Assembly (NCBI RefSeq): GCF_900187965.1
Contig: NZ_FZNL01000008.1
Location: forward strand, 62,001 to 126,000
DNA length: 64,000 bases
Source: Flavobacterium sp. ov086
GTDB taxonomy: Bacteria > Bacteroidota > Bacteroidia > Flavobacteriales > Flavobacteriaceae
Direction: 5' to 3'
In this document: positions 27,132-38,159 of the stretch, piece after piece
Position numbering within the stretch: position 1 is the stretch's first letter
How the letters are laid out: every line of letters begins with the position of its first letter
The notes under the pieces: model-generated
What the model was told of the DNA's origin: nothing
Databases searched by the model: none
What the model saw: the letters and a program-made list of their open reading frames with translations, nothing else
Program-made: the position numbers and the translations under genes

Positions 27132-28409
27132 TTATTTGTTAGACTTAAAGTCTCTCAAGGGATGCCCCGTATAAATTTGTCTTGGTCTTCCAATTGGTTC
27201 TTTGTTTTCACGCATTTCTTTCCATTGGGCGATCCAACCTGGCAATCTACCAATAGCAAACATTACTGTAAACATATCTGTTGGAATTCCTAATGCTCTG
27301 TAAATAATTCCAGAGTAGAAATCAACATTTGGATACAAGTTTCTTGATTTGAAATATTCGTCTTCTAAAGCAGCTGATTCTAATTTTTTAGCAATTTCTA
27401 AAATAGGATCTTCAACACCTAAAGTTTCCAATACTTCTTTAGCAGCTTTTTTAATAATTCTTGCTCTTGGATCAAAGTTTTTATAAACTCTATGACCAAA
27501 TCCCATTAAACGGAAAGGATCATTTTTATCTTTTGCTTTAGCCAAAAACTTATCAGTATCTCCTCCGTCTTTATTAATCTCTTCAAGCATTTCTAGTACA
27601 GCTTGATTGGCACCTCCGTGAAGTGGTCCCCATAGTGCAGAAACTCCAGCAGAAATTGAAGCAAATAAACCAGCATGAGAAGAACCAACCATTCTTACTG
27701 TAGAAGTAGAACAGTTTTGCTCGTGATCTGCATGAAGAATAAACAATTTATCTAATGCATCCACGATAATCGGATTTGCAGCATAAGGTCCTGTAGGCAA
27801 TTTAAACATTAATTGCATAAAGTTCTCTACATATCCTTGTGTATTGTCGTAATAGTTCAACGGATACCCCATAGATTTTCTATAAGTCCATGTTGCAATT
27901 ACAAGAAATTTACCCATTGTTTTGCAAATGGCTTCGTACATTTCTTTTTCATTTTCAACATTTACTGCTTTTGGATTAAATGCTGTCAAAGCACTTGTCA
28001 AAGCAGATAAAACACCCATTGGATGTGCTGTCTTTGGAAAACCATCAATGATATTTTTCATCTCTTCGTTAACCAAAGTATGTTTTTTAATACCATTTTC
28101 AAACTGTTCCAATTCTTTAGCACTTGGCAATTCTCCAAAAATTAAAAGATAAGACACTTCTAAGAAGTTAGCTTTTTCGGCTAAATCTTCAATTGAATAT
28201 CCTCTGTAACGTAAAATCCCTAATTCTCCGTCTAAGAAAGTGATTTCGCTTGTACAAGATCCAGAATTCTTATATCCAGGGTCGATTGTAATAAAACCAG
28301 TTAAATCACGTAATTTGTTAATATCGATAGCTGATTCATTTTCGCTTCCTGTGATTACCGGAAGTTCAATTTTTTGACCATCTACTTCTAATGTAGCTAT
28401 TTTTGACAT
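27132..28409 (-). CDS. gltA: Citrate synthase (type II)
   Basis: The 425-residue enzyme has the hexameric type II architecture. 'YKNSGSCTSEITFLDGELGILRYRGYSIEDLA' near residue 44 is the N-terminal beta domain and start of the core, 'HADHEQNCSTSTVR' near 230 carries a catalytic His, and 'LWGPLHGGANQAVLEML' near 266 another. 'GFGHRVYKNFDPRA' near 309 has the substrate-binding His-Arg, and 'NVDFYSGIIYRALGIP' near 369 the catalytic Asp. It condenses oxaloacetate and acetyl-CoA to citrate, the entry step of the TCA cycle. It is a single-gene unit with a promoter element upstream and its own terminator. Confidence 0.97.
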   Translation of the reverse strand: MSKIATLEVDGQKIELPVITGSENESAIDINKLRDLTGFITIDPGYKNSGSCTSEITFLDGELGILRYRGYSIEDLAEKANFLEVSYLLIFGELPSAKELEQFENGIKKHTLVNEEMKNIIDGFPKTAHPMGVLSALTSALTAFNPKAVNVENEKEMYEAICKTMGKFLVIATWTYRKSMGYPLNYYDNTQGYVENFMQLMFKLPTGPYAANPIIVDALDKLFILHADHEQNCSTSTVRMVGSSHAGLFASISAGVSALWGPLHGGANQAVLEMLEEINKDGGDTDKFLAKAKDKNDPFRLMGFGHRVYKNFDPRARIIKKAAKEVLETLGVEDPILEIAKKLESAALEDEYFKSRNLYPNVDFYSGIIYRALGIPTDMFTVMFAIGRLPGWIAQWKEMRENKEPIGRPRQIYTGHPLRDFKSNK

Positions 28410-28446
28410 AATATATCGGAAATAATTCTTTAAAATAATAATTTAT

Positions 28447-28454
28447 CAAATCTA
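28447..28454 (-). promoter_or_regulatory. -7 promoter element ahead of gltA
   Basis: TAGATTTG on the minus strand, 37 bases ahead of the gltA ATG, fits TAnnTTTG. No TTG is found 20 bases upstream, so the -33 element is weak or absent. Confidence 0.4.
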
Positions 28455-28508
28455 AGGAATTTAAGACTAATTAAAAAAAGAATACTGCTATGAATTTGTT
28501 AAAACTCC

Positions 28509-28543
28509 AAAAAAAAACCACCCATTAAGAAATGGATGGTTTA
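28509..28543 (-). terminator. Terminator of eno
   Basis: A 10-bp stem with one G-T pair (28517-28526 with 28531-28540) encloses a 4-base loop, followed on the minus strand by a run of T. It lies 23 bases after the enolase stop. Confidence 0.8.
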
Positions 28544-28565
28544 AATCTATATATAACTCTTACAA

Positions 28566-29870
<1,305 letters not shown>

Positions 29871-29957
29871 TTATTAATAAATTATATTTTTTTCGAAATT
29901 ATAAAAATATTTAATAGAAAAAATGCATTCTTACCATTAAACACCTTTATTTATTAA

Positions 29958-31076
29958 CTATATCGTTTTAGCAGTAGCTACTTTTATATTCTCAACAAAT
30001 TGATCGAACAAATAAGATGAATCATGTGGTCCAGGACTTGCTTCAGGATGGTATTGTACTGAAAAACAATTCTTACTTTTCATACGCATACCTGCAACCG
30101 TTCCATCATTTAAATGCAAATGCGTTATCTCTAAATCTGGATGATTATCTAAAGCTTCTTTATTTACAGCAAAACCATGGTTTTGAGAAGTAATTTCTCC
30201 TTTACCAGTAATTAGATTTTTAACCGGGTGGTTAATTCCTCTGTGACCATTAAACATTTTATACGTTTGAACTCCGTTTGCCAAAGCAATTACCTGATGT
30301 CCTAAACAAATTCCAAATAAAGGATTATCATTTGCCAAAATTTCTTTTGCAACCTCGATAGCTCCAAAAAGAGGATCCGGATCTCCAGGTCCATTTGACA
30401 AGAAGTATCCATCCGGATTAAATTCAGCCAGATCTTTATAAGTAGAGTTGTATGGAAAAACTTTGATATAACAATCTCTTTTCGCAAGGTTTCTTAAGAT
30501 ATTCTTTTTAATTCCTAAATCTAAAGCTGAAATCTTATAAGTTGCATTTTCATCACCAAAAAAATAAGGCTTAGTTGTTGATACTTTTGATGCCAACTCT
30601 AAACCTTCCATGTTTGGCACATTTGCCAATTCTTTTTTTAATTCTTCAACAGAAGTACCATCAGTGCAAATAACTGCATTCATAGCTCCATTATCACGAA
30701 TATAACTTACAAGTGCACGCGTATCAACATCAGAAATACAGATTAAATTTTGTTTTGTAAAATAATCTTCTAAACTTCCTGAAGCATCTTCTCTTGAATA
30801 ATTAAAACTGAAGTTTTTACAAACTAAACCAGCAATTTTAATGCTATCAGATTCAATTTCTAAATCATTGACACCGTAGTTTCCAATGTGAGCATTAGTA
30901 GCCACCATTATCTGTCCAAAGTAAGATGGGTCAGTAAAAATCTCTTGATAACCGGTCATTCCAGTATTAAAACAAACTTCACCAAAAGTTTTACCGCTAA
31001 TACCGATAGATTTTCCGTGAAAAATAGTTCCATCACTTAGTAATAAAATGGCGCTTTGTCGTGTAGTGTATTTCAT
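29958..31076 (-). CDS. carA: Carbamoyl phosphate synthase, small subunit
   Basis: The 372-residue protein is the glutamine amidotransferase subunit. The N-terminal CarA domain shows 'LLLSDGTIFHGKSIG' and 'EVCFNTGMTGYQEIFTDPSY'. The class I GATase domain has 'LSNGPGDP' near residue 226, the nucleophile Cys in 'FGICLGHQ' near 255, and the His/Glu pair in 'QYHPEASPGPHDS' near 343. It releases ammonia from glutamine for CarB, feeding pyrimidine and arginine synthesis. carB is not in the window. The leader has a good promoter match and a near-palindromic hairpin (31111-31135). Confidence 0.97.
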   Translation of the reverse strand: MKYTTRQSAILLLSDGTIFHGKSIGISGKTFGEVCFNTGMTGYQEIFTDPSYFGQIMVATNAHIGNYGVNDLEIESDSIKIAGLVCKNFSFNYSREDASGSLEDYFTKQNLICISDVDTRALVSYIRDNGAMNAVICTDGTSVEELKKELANVPNMEGLELASKVSTTKPYFFGDENATYKISALDLGIKKNILRNLAKRDCYIKVFPYNSTYKDLAEFNPDGYFLSNGPGDPDPLFGAIEVAKEILANDNPLFGICLGHQVIALANGVQTYKMFNGHRGINHPVKNLITGKGEITSQNHGFAVNKEALDNHPDLEITHLHLNDGTVAGMRMKSKNCFSVQYHPEASPGPHDSSYLFDQFVENIKVATAKTI

Positions 31077-31110
31077 TCTTTAATTGTGTATTGTTTTTTT
31101 TAATTGTGTC

Positions 31111-31135
31111 ATGAAATCCGTCAGACGTCTTTCAT
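31111..31135 (-). promoter_or_regulatory. Near-palindromic hairpin in the carA leader
   Basis: On the minus strand, ATGAAA and TTTCAT (6 bp) flank a symmetric GA/GA internal loop, a CGT/ACG stem and a CTG loop. It lies about 35 bases ahead of the carA ATG and downstream of the predicted transcription start. It could be an RNA structure or a dimeric operator; function is not known. Confidence 0.4.
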
Positions 31136-31153
31136 TTGTAATTAGATATTTTG

Positions 31154-31184
31154 CAAATTTACTCCTTTAAAAGAGTGCTTCCAA
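31154..31184 (-). promoter_or_regulatory. Promoter of carA
   Basis: Minus strand: TTG (31182-31184), a 20-base spacer, then TAAATTTG (31154-31161), matching both elements of the Bacteroidota consensus. The predicted leader is about 70 bases. Confidence 0.55.
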
Positions 31185-31265
31185 GATTTTTTAAAAATTT
31201 CATTAATAAAATTAAAACCTAAATTTCGAAATAAGTTACATTTTAAACTATTTTAAAAAAAATCA

Positions 31266-31300
31266 AAAAAAAAGGATAAACTAAAAATTAGTTTATCCTT
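31266..31300 (-). terminator. Terminator of the ribosomal protein operon after rplQ
   Basis: A 13-bp perfect stem (31272-31284 with 31288-31300) has a 3-base loop and is followed on the minus strand by a run of nine T. It lies about 29 bases after the rplQ stop and marks the end of the super-operon. Confidence 0.9.
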
Positions 31301-31328
31301 GATTTCTATAGAATCATTACTTTCATAA

Positions 31329-31817
31329 TTATTCAGAAGCTTCAGTAGTCGTATCAGACTCAGCAGCTGGAGCTTCAGTAGTTTCCTCAGCTTTTTTTGC
31401 TTTACCACCACGACGGCTTTTTGCTTTTTTAACTTCTTTTTTACCTCCATTGTAAAGCTCATTGAAATCTACAAGTTCGATCATTGCCATATCAGCATTA
31501 TCTCCCAAACGATTTCCAACTTTAATGATACGAGTGTATCCACCTGGACGGTCACCAACTTTAGCAGCTACGTCTCTGAACAAGTCAGTTACCGCATATT
31601 TACTACGTAAGTAAGCAAAAACAATACGACGATTGTGAGTCGTATCTTCTTTTGATTTTGTGATTAAAGGCTCAACGAATTGTTTAAGCGCTTTAGCCTT
31701 AGCAACAGTAGTGTTAATACGTTTGTGCTCAATAAGAGAACAAGCCATATTAGCTAACATAGCTTTTCTATGTCCAGTCTGTCTGCTTAAGTGATTGAAT
31801 TTTTTTCCGTGTCTCAT
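31329..31817 (-). CDS. rplQ: 50S ribosomal protein L17 with C-terminal tail
   Basis: The core (residues 1-116) is standard L17: '[21 protein letters not shown]', '[17 protein letters not shown]' and '[23 protein letters not shown]'. Residues about 121-162 add a low-complexity tail, first Lys/Arg/Gly-rich and then Ala/Glu/Thr-rich and acidic. Such tails are common in Bacteroidota L17. The protein sits near the peptide exit tunnel of the large subunit. It is the last gene of the operon, preceded by a short hairpin after rpoA. Confidence 0.97.
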   Translation of the reverse strand: MRHGKKFNHLSRQTGHRKAMLANMACSLIEHKRINTTVAKAKALKQFVEPLITKSKEDTTHNRRIVFAYLRSKYAVTDLFRDVAAKVGDRPGGYTRIIKVGNRLGDNADMAMIELVDFNELYNGGKKEVKKAKSRRGGKAKKAEETTEAPAAESDTTTEASE

Positions 31818-31832
31818 TGCTATTTTAAATTT

Positions 31833-31850
31833 AATCCGCCGTGGCGGATT
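31833..31850 (-). promoter_or_regulatory. Palindrome between rpoA and rplQ
   Basis: AATCCGCC and GGCGGATT are inverted around a 2-base centre, GC-rich in an otherwise AT-rich gap of 36 bases. It would form a compact hairpin in the mRNA, possibly a processing or attenuation site. No T-run follows, so it is not an intrinsic terminator. Confidence 0.5.
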
Positions 31851-31853
31851 GAA

Positions 31854-32846
31854 TTATTCTTTATCTAATTTGTATTTAGCTAAGTCCATTCCGAAAGTTA
31901 AATTTTTAACTGCAACAAGTTCATCAAGCTCAGTTAAAGATTTTTTACCAAAATTACGGAATTTCATTAGGTCATTTTTATTGAACGATACTAAATCACC
32001 AAGTGTATCAACTTCAGCCGCTTTCAAGCAATTTAATGCTCTCACAGATAAATCCATATCAACAAGCTTAGTTTTAAGCAATTGTCTCATATGCAATGAC
32101 TCTTCATCATACGATTCTGTTTGTGCAATTTCGTCAGCCTCGAGTGTAATTCTTTCGTCAGAAAATAACATGAAGTGGTGAATTAAAACTTTAGCAGCTT
32201 CAGTAAGAGCATCTTTTGGATTAATAGAACCATCAGTTTTAATTTCAAAAACTAATTTTTCGTAATCTGTTTTTTGCTCAACACGGAAGTTTTCAATTGC
32301 GTATTTTACATTTTTTACCGGAGTAAAAATAGAGTCTGTAAAAATAGTACCAATTGCAGCGTTCTGTTTTTTGTTCTCCTCAGCAGGAACATATCCTCTA
32401 CCTTTTTCGATTGTTAAATCGAAGTTCAATTTGATTTTAGAATCTAAATTACAGATAACAAGGTCTGGATTCAAAACTTGGAAACCTGAAATAAATTTTT
32501 GAAAATCACCTGCTGTTAGTTGATCTTTACCAGAAACAGAAATTGTAACTGCTTCATTATCGATATCTTCAATTTGACGTTTGAAACGTACTTGCTTTAG
32601 ATTAAGGATAATTTCGGTAACATCTTCAACAACACCTGAAATAGTAGAAAACTCATGATCTACACCTTCGATACGAACAGATGTAATTGCATAACCTTCT
32701 AATGCTGAAAGCAAAACTCTTCTAAGTGCATTACCAACTGTCAATCCATAACCAGGTTCTAAAGGTCTAAATTCGAATTTACCTTCAAAATCGGTTGAAT
32801 CGATCATGATAACTTTATCGGGCTTTTGAAAATTAAATATTGCCAT
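31854..32846 (-). CDS. rpoA: RNA polymerase alpha subunit
   Basis: The 330-residue protein has the N-terminal dimerisation domain ('[34 protein letters not shown]', about 26-60) and the C-terminal helix-hairpin-helix domain ('[41 protein letters not shown]', about 274-314). It nucleates RNA polymerase assembly and contacts promoter DNA and regulators. Its place between rpsD and rplQ is the usual alpha-operon order. The CTD contacts for UP elements are not resolvable here. Confidence 0.98.
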   Translation of the reverse strand: MAIFNFQKPDKVIMIDSTDFEGKFEFRPLEPGYGLTVGNALRRVLLSALEGYAITSVRIEGVDHEFSTISGVVEDVTEIILNLKQVRFKRQIEDIDNEAVTISVSGKDQLTAGDFQKFISGFQVLNPDLVICNLDSKIKLNFDLTIEKGRGYVPAEENKKQNAAIGTIFTDSIFTPVKNVKYAIENFRVEQKTDYEKLVFEIKTDGSINPKDALTEAAKVLIHHFMLFSDERITLEADEIAQTESYDEESLHMRQLLKTKLVDMDLSVRALNCLKAAEVDTLGDLVSFNKNDLMKFRNFGKKSLTELDELVAVKNLTFGMDLAKYKLDKE

Positions 32847-32867
32847 AAATTTCGACTAAGTCAATTA

Positions 32868-33473
32868 TTATTTGTTGTACAACTCTACGATTAATTGTTC
32901 TTTAATGTTTTCTGGAATTTGAAGTCTTGCAGGTACAGAAACAAAAGTTCCCTCTTTAAGATCATTATTCCAAGTAATCCATTCATAAACATGACTTGAA
33001 TTTGATAAAGAACGTTCGATAGCTTCTAAAGATTTAGATTTTTCACGAACTGCAACTTTATCACCAGGTTTAAGGTGGTAAGAAGCAATATTTACAACTT
33101 CACCATTTACAGTAACGTGTCTGTGAGAAACTAATTGTCTAGCACCTCTTCTAGAAGGAGCGATACCCATTCTAAAAACAACGTTATCTAATCTTGCTTC
33201 ACATAATTGTAAAAGAACTTCACCAGTAACACCTTTAGTAGCTGATGCTTTTTTGAATAAATTTCTGAATTGTTTTTCTAAAATTCCATAAGAATATTTA
33301 GCTTTTTGCTTTTCCATTAACTGAACAGCGTACTCAGATTTTTTACCTCTTTTTTTAGCCATCCCGTGTTGTCCAGGTGGGTAATTTCTTTTTTCGAAAG
33401 ATTTATCATCTCCGAAGATTGCCTCGCCAAATTTACGAGCAATTCTAGTTTTTGGACCAGTATATCTTGCCAT
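32868..33473 (-). CDS. rpsD: 30S ribosomal protein S4
   Basis: The 201-residue primary 16S-binding protein has '[17 protein letters not shown]' at the N-terminus, '[10 protein letters not shown]' near 28 and the S4 RNA-binding domain '[33 protein letters not shown]' near 90. No zinc-binding Cys cluster is present, so it is the C-minus form. S4 represses its own operon in other bacteria. A strong hairpin lies in the unusually long 95-base gap before this gene. Confidence 0.97.
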   Translation of the reverse strand: MARYTGPKTRIARKFGEAIFGDDKSFEKRNYPPGQHGMAKKRGKKSEYAVQLMEKQKAKYSYGILEKQFRNLFKKASATKGVTGEVLLQLCEARLDNVVFRMGIAPSRRGARQLVSHRHVTVNGEVVNIASYHLKPGDKVAVREKSKSLEAIERSLSNSSHVYEWITWNNDLKEGTFVSVPARLQIPENIKEQLIVELYNK

Positions 33474-33491
33474 TTCTAAAAAATTAAATTT

Positions 33492-33545
33492 AAGGTAGAG
33501 ATTATGAATTCAGGTCAAATCCTTCGATAATCTATATTCTACCTT
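33492..33545 (-). promoter_or_regulatory. Hairpin in the rpsK-rpsD gap (candidate S4 control site)
   Basis: The mRNA can form an 8-bp stem (33538-33545 with 33492-33499) continued by a 6-bp stem (33527-33532 with 33500-33505), separated by a 5-base one-sided bulge and closed by a 21-base loop. It ends 19 bases ahead of the rpsD ATG. It has no T-run. S4 is a known autoregulator elsewhere; a role here is inferred. Confidence 0.5.
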
Positions 33546-33568
33546 GTTTATACTATGAATAAATAAAA

Positions 33569-33952
33569 TTAAACTCTACGTCTTTTTGGAGGACGACATC
33601 CGTTGTGAGGCATTGGAGTAACATCGATAATCTCTGTAACTTCAATTCCACCGTTATGAATAGAACGGATAGCAGACTCACGTCCGTTTCCTGGTCCTTT
33701 TACATAAACTTTTACTTTTTTAAGTCCAGCTTCAAGAGCTACTTTACTACAATCTTCTGCTGCCATTTGGGCTGCGTATGGAGTGTTCTTTTTAGAACCT
33801 CTAAAACCCATTTTACCAGCTGAAGACCAAGAAATAACTTCACCTTTTTTGTTAGTCAAAGAAATGATGATGTTATTGAAGGTAGCAGAAATATGAGCTT
33901 CTCCCGTTGATTCAACGATAACTTTACGTTTTTTTGCAGTTGCTTTAGCCAT
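33569..33952 (-). CDS. rpsK: 30S ribosomal protein S11
   Basis: The 127-residue platform protein shows '[36 protein letters not shown]' in its first half and '[44 protein letters not shown]' at the end, both diagnostic. It binds 16S rRNA near the mRNA exit channel. It lies 8 bases after rpsM and before the hairpin-containing gap to rpsD. Confidence 0.98.
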   Translation of the reverse strand: MAKATAKKRKVIVESTGEAHISATFNNIIISLTNKKGEVISWSSAGKMGFRGSKKNTPYAAQMAAEDCSKVALEAGLKKVKVYVKGPGNGRESAIRSIHNGGIEVTEIIDVTPMPHNGCRPPKRRRV

Positions 33953-33960
33953 ATTACTTA

Positions 33961-34335
33961 TTATTTAGTTGCTTTTTTCTTGTTAGCAACAGTTTTTCTT
34001 TTACCTTTTCTTGTTCTAGAGTTGTTTTTAGTTCTTTGTCCTCTTAACGGAAGACCAGATCTATGACGGATCCCTCTGTAACAACCAATATCCATTAAAC
34101 GTTTGATGTTCAAAGAAACTTCAGAACGTAATTCTCCTTCAATTTTAAATGCACCAACAGCTTCACGAATTGCTCCGATCTCGTCATCATTCCAATCTTG
34201 AACTTTTTTATCTTGGCTAACTTGAGCTTTCTCTAAAATCTCAATAGCTCTACTTCTTCCTAATCCAAAGATATAGGTAAGTGCTATAACACCTCTTTTA
34301 TTTTTTGGGATATCTACCCCTGCTATTCTTGCCAT
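33961..34335 (-). CDS. rpsM: 30S ribosomal protein S13
   Basis: The 124-residue protein begins '[25 protein letters not shown]', has the helix-two-turn-helix region, and ends in the basic tail '[30 protein letters not shown]'. It sits in the 30S head and contacts the P-site tRNA and L5. It lies 2 bases after rpmJ. Confidence 0.98.
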   Translation of the reverse strand: MARIAGVDIPKNKRGVIALTYIFGLGRSRAIEILEKAQVSQDKKVQDWNDDEIGAIREAVGAFKIEGELRSEVSLNIKRLMDIGCYRGIRHRSGLPLRGQRTKNNSRTRKGKRKTVANKKKATK

Positions 34336-34337
34336 AA

Positions 34338-34454
34338 TTATCCTTGTCTTTGTTTAAATCTAGGATTCTTTTTGTTTATTACGTACAATCTCCCTTTTCT
34401 ACGCACAATGATGCACTCGGGACTTCTCTTTTTTACTGATGCTCTAACTTTCAT
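34338..34454 (-). CDS. rpmJ: 50S ribosomal protein L36
   Basis: A 38-residue protein read from the ATG at 34454: '[19 protein letters not shown]', then '[19 protein letters not shown]' and a TAA stop. Only one Cys remains at the sites of the usual C-C-C-H zinc knuckle, so this is the zinc-free (C-minus) form. Position between infA (12-base gap) and rpsM (2-base gap) is the conserved place for rpmJ. Small size makes it easy to overlook. Confidence 0.95.
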   Translation of the reverse strand: MKVRASVKKRSPECIIVRRKGRLYVINKKNPRFKQRQG

Positions 34455-34466
34455 AGTGAATATCCT

Positions 34467-34682
34467 TTAATATCGATAAGTAATTCTTGCTTTTGACAAA
34501 TCATAAGGACTCATTTCTAGTTTCACTTTATCACCAGGTAATAACTTGATGTAATGCATACGCATTTTTCCAGAAATATGAGCAATTACGATATGTCCAT
34601 TTTCTAACTCTACACGGAACATCGCATTTGATAATGCTTCGATGATTGATCCGTCTTGTTCTATTGCTGATTGTTTTGCCAT
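34467..34682 (-). CDS. infA: Translation initiation factor IF-1
   Basis: The 71-residue single OB-fold protein has '[65 protein letters not shown]', in good agreement with IF-1 throughout. It occupies the 30S A site during initiation and cooperates with IF-2 and IF-3. It lies 7 bases downstream of secY; no map gene intervenes as it does in many other phyla. Confidence 0.98.
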   Translation of the reverse strand: MAKQSAIEQDGSIIEALSNAMFRVELENGHIVIAHISGKMRMHYIKLLPGDKVKLEMSPYDLSKARITYRY

Positions 34683-34689
34683 AAATATA

Positions 34690-36036
34690 TTAAGCTACCG
34701 CTTTTCTATTTTTACCAGTCTTCATTAAACCATCATAATGTTTGTTTAACAAGTATGAATTGATTTGTTGAATAGTATCTATTGCAACACCAACCATAAT
34801 TATTAATGAGGTACCTCCAAAAAACATTGCCCAAGATTGTTGTACATCCATAATACTTACAACAATGGCTGGGAACACAGCAATCAAAGCAAGGAATAAA
34901 GATCCTGGGAAAGTTATTAAAGACATCACTTTATCTAAGAAGTCTGAAGTTTCAGCACCTGGACGAACTCCAGGAATAAAACCACCACTTCTTTTTAAAT
35001 CATCGGCCATTTTGTTAGTAGGAACAGTGATAGCAGTATAAAAGAATGTAAACACAATAATTAAAGTTGCAAATACAAAATTATACCAAAAACCAAACAT
35101 ATTACTAAACGCACCAACAATAGATTGTGATGTATCTGATTTAGACAATCCAGCTACAGCTGCAGGTATAAACATAATTGCCTGAGCAAAAATGATTGGC
35201 ATAACTCCAGAAGCATTAAGCTTTAGAGGAATCCATTGTCTATTACCACCAGCCAAATCTTGCTCGTAATCTCCAGTTGTTGTACGACGAGCGTATTGAA
35301 CCGGAATTTTACGTACTGCCATTGTAAGCAATACACAAGAAATGATTACCAATAACCACACAATAATTTCAATAACTAATAACATTGGACCACCATTGTT
35401 GTTTGTTACTCTAGAAGAAAACTCTTGCATGAATGCTTGAGGTAGTCTAGCCAAAATACCAACCATAATCAATAATGAAATTCCATTTCCAATACCTTTA
35501 TCCGTAATTTTTTCTCCAAGCCACATAGCAAAAATAGTACCAGTAACTAAGATGATAACAGACGAAAACAAAAATTCAGGTGAATTAAAGCCTAGTAAGA
35601 ATGCACTTCCAGGTAACGTTCTGTATAAATTATAGATATAAGTTGGACCTTGAACCAGTGTAATAGCTATAGTCAACCAACGAGTGATTTGATTAATCTT
35701 TTTTCTACCACTCTCTCCATCGTTTTGAAGCTTTTGTAAATAAGGAATCGCAATTCCCATTAACTGAACAACAATAGATGCAGAAATATAAGGCATAATA
35801 CCTAAAGCAAAAACTGAAGCTTTAGAGAAAGCACCCCCTGTAAACATGTCTAGGATTGATCCTAAACCATTTTTAGTTTGTCCCGCTAAACCTGTTAATT
35901 GAGTTGCGTCAATTCCAGGAAGCGTAACGTGTGCACCAAAACGATATACTAAAAGTAATCCTAATGTAATTAAGATTCTATTTTTCAGTTCTTCGATTTT
36001 CCAAACATTACTTATTGATTCAATAAATTTCTTCAT
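34690..36036 (-). CDS. secY: Preprotein translocase subunit SecY
   Basis: The 448-residue inner-membrane channel protein has ten predicted membrane helices. '[21 protein letters not shown]' is the first helix and periplasmic turn, and '[24 protein letters not shown]' near residue 70 the plug and second helix. '[40 protein letters not shown]' near 245 is the long cytoplasmic loop, and '[26 protein letters not shown]' follows. It forms the protein-conducting pore with SecE and SecG. It lies between rplO and infA. Confidence 0.98.
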   Translation of the reverse strand: MKKFIESISNVWKIEELKNRILITLGLLLVYRFGAHVTLPGIDATQLTGLAGQTKNGLGSILDMFTGGAFSKASVFALGIMPYISASIVVQLMGIAIPYLQKLQNDGESGRKKINQITRWLTIAITLVQGPTYIYNLYRTLPGSAFLLGFNSPEFLFSSVIILVTGTIFAMWLGEKITDKGIGNGISLLIMVGILARLPQAFMQEFSSRVTNNNGGPMLLVIEIIVWLLVIISCVLLTMAVRKIPVQYARRTTTGDYEQDLAGGNRQWIPLKLNASGVMPIIFAQAIMFIPAAVAGLSKSDTSQSIVGAFSNMFGFWYNFVFATLIIVFTFFYTAITVPTNKMADDLKRSGGFIPGVRPGAETSDFLDKVMSLITFPGSLFLALIAVFPAIVVSIMDVQQSWAMFFGGTSLIIMVGVAIDTIQQINSYLLNKHYDGLMKTGKNRKAVA

Positions 36037-36049
36037 CTTAATAGATAAG

Positions 36050-36502
36050 TTATATAGTTACAGCCTCTCCACCAGCAGCTTCAATAGCAGCTTTTGCAGT
36101 AGCAGTAAATTTGTGGGCAGTTACTTTTAATTTTGCTTTCAATTCTCCTCTACCTAAAATCTTAACGATTTCATTTTTGGTAGCTAGACGGTTTGCAACG
36201 AAATCTGTCATAGAAACAGAATCAGTAATCACACCATTGTCTACTAATAATTGAAGCGTATCTAAATTAACACCTTCGTATTCTTTACGATTGATGTTTG
36301 TGAAACCAAACTTAGGCACACGTCTTTGAAGTGGCATTTGCCCTCCCTCAAAACCAATCTTTTTAGAATAACCAGAACGAGATTTTGCTCCTTTGTGACC
36401 TCTTGCAGAAGTACCACCTTTTCCAGAACCTTCTCCTCTACCTAATCTTTTATTTTGATTGTGTGTTGACCCTTCAGCTGGTTGTAAGTTACTTAAATTC
36501 AT
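36050..36502 (-). CDS. rplO: 50S ribosomal protein L15
   Basis: The 150-residue protein has the glycine-rich, extended N-terminus 'RLGRGEGSGKGGTSARGHKGAKSRSGYSKKIGFEGGQMPLQRRVPKFGFTN' that threads into 23S rRNA, and a globular C-terminal half ending 'ATAKAAIEAAGGEAVTI'. Late-assembly large-subunit protein, 13 bases ahead of secY as usual. Confidence 0.98.
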   Translation of the reverse strand: MNLSNLQPAEGSTHNQNKRLGRGEGSGKGGTSARGHKGAKSRSGYSKKIGFEGGQMPLQRRVPKFGFTNINRKEYEGVNLDTLQLLVDNGVITDSVSMTDFVANRLATKNEIVKILGRGELKAKLKVTAHKFTATAKAAIEAAGGEAVTI

Positions 36503-36513
36503 AACAGTATTTG

Positions 36514-36696
36514 TTATTTAGCTTCTTCGACAGAAACTAAGTGTTTAACTTTGTTTATCATCCCAAGGATTGCAGGATTTGAATCATGCTCTACAACTTG
36601 TCCCATTTTACGTAGACCTAAAGCTTCCAAACCTCTTTTTTGAGAAAGAGGGCAGTTGATTTTGCTTCTTACTTGTTTTACTAATAATTTAGCCAT
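36514..36696 (-). CDS. rpmD: 50S ribosomal protein L30
   Basis: The 60-residue protein '[56 protein letters not shown]' matches the short bacterial L30 in full. It binds 23S domain II near L5/5S. It sits 12 bases after rpsE and 11 before rplO. Confidence 0.97.
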   Translation of the reverse strand: MAKLLVKQVRSKINCPLSQKRGLEALGLRKMGQVVEHDSNPAILGMINKVKHLVSVEEAK

Positions 36697-36708
36697 AATT
36701 TCCTTGAA

Positions 36709-37230
36709 TTAACCTTTAAAAACTTTTTCTAAAGAAACACCTCTTTGTTTTGCAACAGTGTGAGCGCTTCTCATTTGTAATAAAGCATCAAAAGTTGCTT
36801 TCACTACGTTATGAGGATTTGATGATCCTTGAGATTTAGATAATACATCGTGAATACCTACTGATTCAAGAACTGAACGAACAGCTCCACCAGCAATAAC
36901 TCCTGTACCATGAGAAGCAGGAATTAAGAATACACGTGCACCACCAAATTTACCTTTTTGTTCGTGAGGAACAGATTGTCCATTCAAAGGAATTTTTACT
37001 AAATTTTTCTTAGCATCTTCTACTGCTTTCGCAATTGCTTCAGAAACGTCTTTAGATTTTCCTAATCCATGACCAACTACTCCGTTTTCATCACCTACAA
37101 CTACAATAGCAGAAAAACCGAAAGCTCTACCACCTTTTGTAACTTTAGTAACACGATTAACACTTACCAGACGATCTTTAAGTTCAAGACCACTTGGTTT
37201 TACCAATTCTACATTTTTGTATTTAGACAT
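36709..37230 (-). CDS. rpsE: 30S ribosomal protein S5
   Basis: The 173-residue protein has the double-stranded RNA-binding N-terminal domain with '[48 protein letters not shown]' and the C-terminal '[47 protein letters not shown]'. S5 sits at the mRNA entry site and influences decoding fidelity. It lies 6 bases after rplR. Confidence 0.98.
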   Translation of the reverse strand: MSKYKNVELVKPSGLELKDRLVSVNRVTKVTKGGRAFGFSAIVVVGDENGVVGHGLGKSKDVSEAIAKAVEDAKKNLVKIPLNGQSVPHEQKGKFGGARVFLIPASHGTGVIAGGAVRSVLESVGIHDVLSKSQGSSNPHNVVKATFDALLQMRSAHTVAKQRGVSLEKVFKG

Positions 37231-37236
37231 AATATA

Positions 37237-37587
37237 TTAGAATTTAAGTCCAGCCGCTCTTGCGCCTTCTGCTAATGATTTAATACGACCGTGATATAAA
37301 TATCCACCTCTGTCAAAAGTGATGGTATCAATCCCAGCTTTTAACGCTTTCTCTGCAACTAGTTTTCCAACAGCAGCAGCGATTTCAACGTTAGTACCTT
37401 TTCCTATTTCTTTTTCTCTTGAAGATGCAGCTAATAAAGTAACTCCATTTACGTCATCAATAAGTTGAGCATAAATTTCTTTGTTACTTCTAAATACAGA
37501 TAGTCTTGGGTTAGTAGCAGTACCACTAATCGATTTTCTAATTCTGAATCTAATTCTCTGTCTTCTATCAGATTTTGTTAATGACAT
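37237..37587 (-). CDS. rplR: 50S ribosomal protein L18
   Basis: The 116-residue 5S-binding protein shows '[46 protein letters not shown]' and the C-terminal '[22 protein letters not shown]'. The basic N-terminal arm, which binds 5S rRNA, is present. It lies 11 bases after rplF. Confidence 0.98.
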   Translation of the reverse strand: MSLTKSDRRQRIRFRIRKSISGTATNPRLSVFRSNKEIYAQLIDDVNGVTLLAASSREKEIGKGTNVEIAAAVGKLVAEKALKAGIDTITFDRGGYLYHGRIKSLAEGARAAGLKF

Positions 37588-37598
37588 AATCTTATTTT

Positions 37599-38141
37599 TT
37601 AAGCTGATTTACCTGCTTTTCTTCTTAATACTTCACCCACAAATTTAACACCTTTTCCTTTGTACGGCTCTGGCTTACGGAAACCTCTGATTTTCGCAGC
37701 AACCTGACCTAAAAGTTGTTTATCAAATGATGTTAATTTTACGATAGGGTTTTTACCTTTTTCAGATATTGTCTCTAAAGCTACTTCCGGAGCAATTTCC
37801 AAAACAATATTGTGAGAATATCCAAGAGCTAAATCTAACTTTTGACCTTGGTTTGAAGCTCTATAACCAACTCCAACTAATTCAAGTTCTTTTGTAAAAC
37901 CTTCAGATACACCAATTATCATGTTATTGATTAATGATCTGTATAATCCGTGTTTTGCTCTTTGGTCTTTATGATCAGACGATCTTTCTAATAAAACTTG
38001 ATCGCCTTCAACTTTTACAGTAATGTCCGAAAACTCCTGAGTTAGTTGACCTTTTTTTCCTTTTACTGTAACGATACCGTCTTTAACTTCTACAGTTACT
38101 CCAGCAGCGATTACAATTGGGCTTTTACCTATTCTTGACAT
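37599..38141 (-). CDS. rplF: 50S ribosomal protein L6
   Basis: The 180-residue protein has two related domains, starting '[36 protein letters not shown]' and ending '[26 protein letters not shown]', the C-terminal L6 signature. It lies at the factor-binding site of the large subunit. It follows rpsH by 18 bases. Confidence 0.98.
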   Translation of the reverse strand: MSRIGKSPIVIAAGVTVEVKDGIVTVKGKKGQLTQEFSDITVKVEGDQVLLERSSDHKDQRAKHGLYRSLINNMIIGVSEGFTKELELVGVGYRASNQGQKLDLALGYSHNIVLEIAPEVALETISEKGKNPIVKLTSFDKQLLGQVAAKIRGFRKPEPYKGKGVKFVGEVLRRKAGKSA

Positions 38142-38159
38142 CTTATTTAGTCTTTAAAA

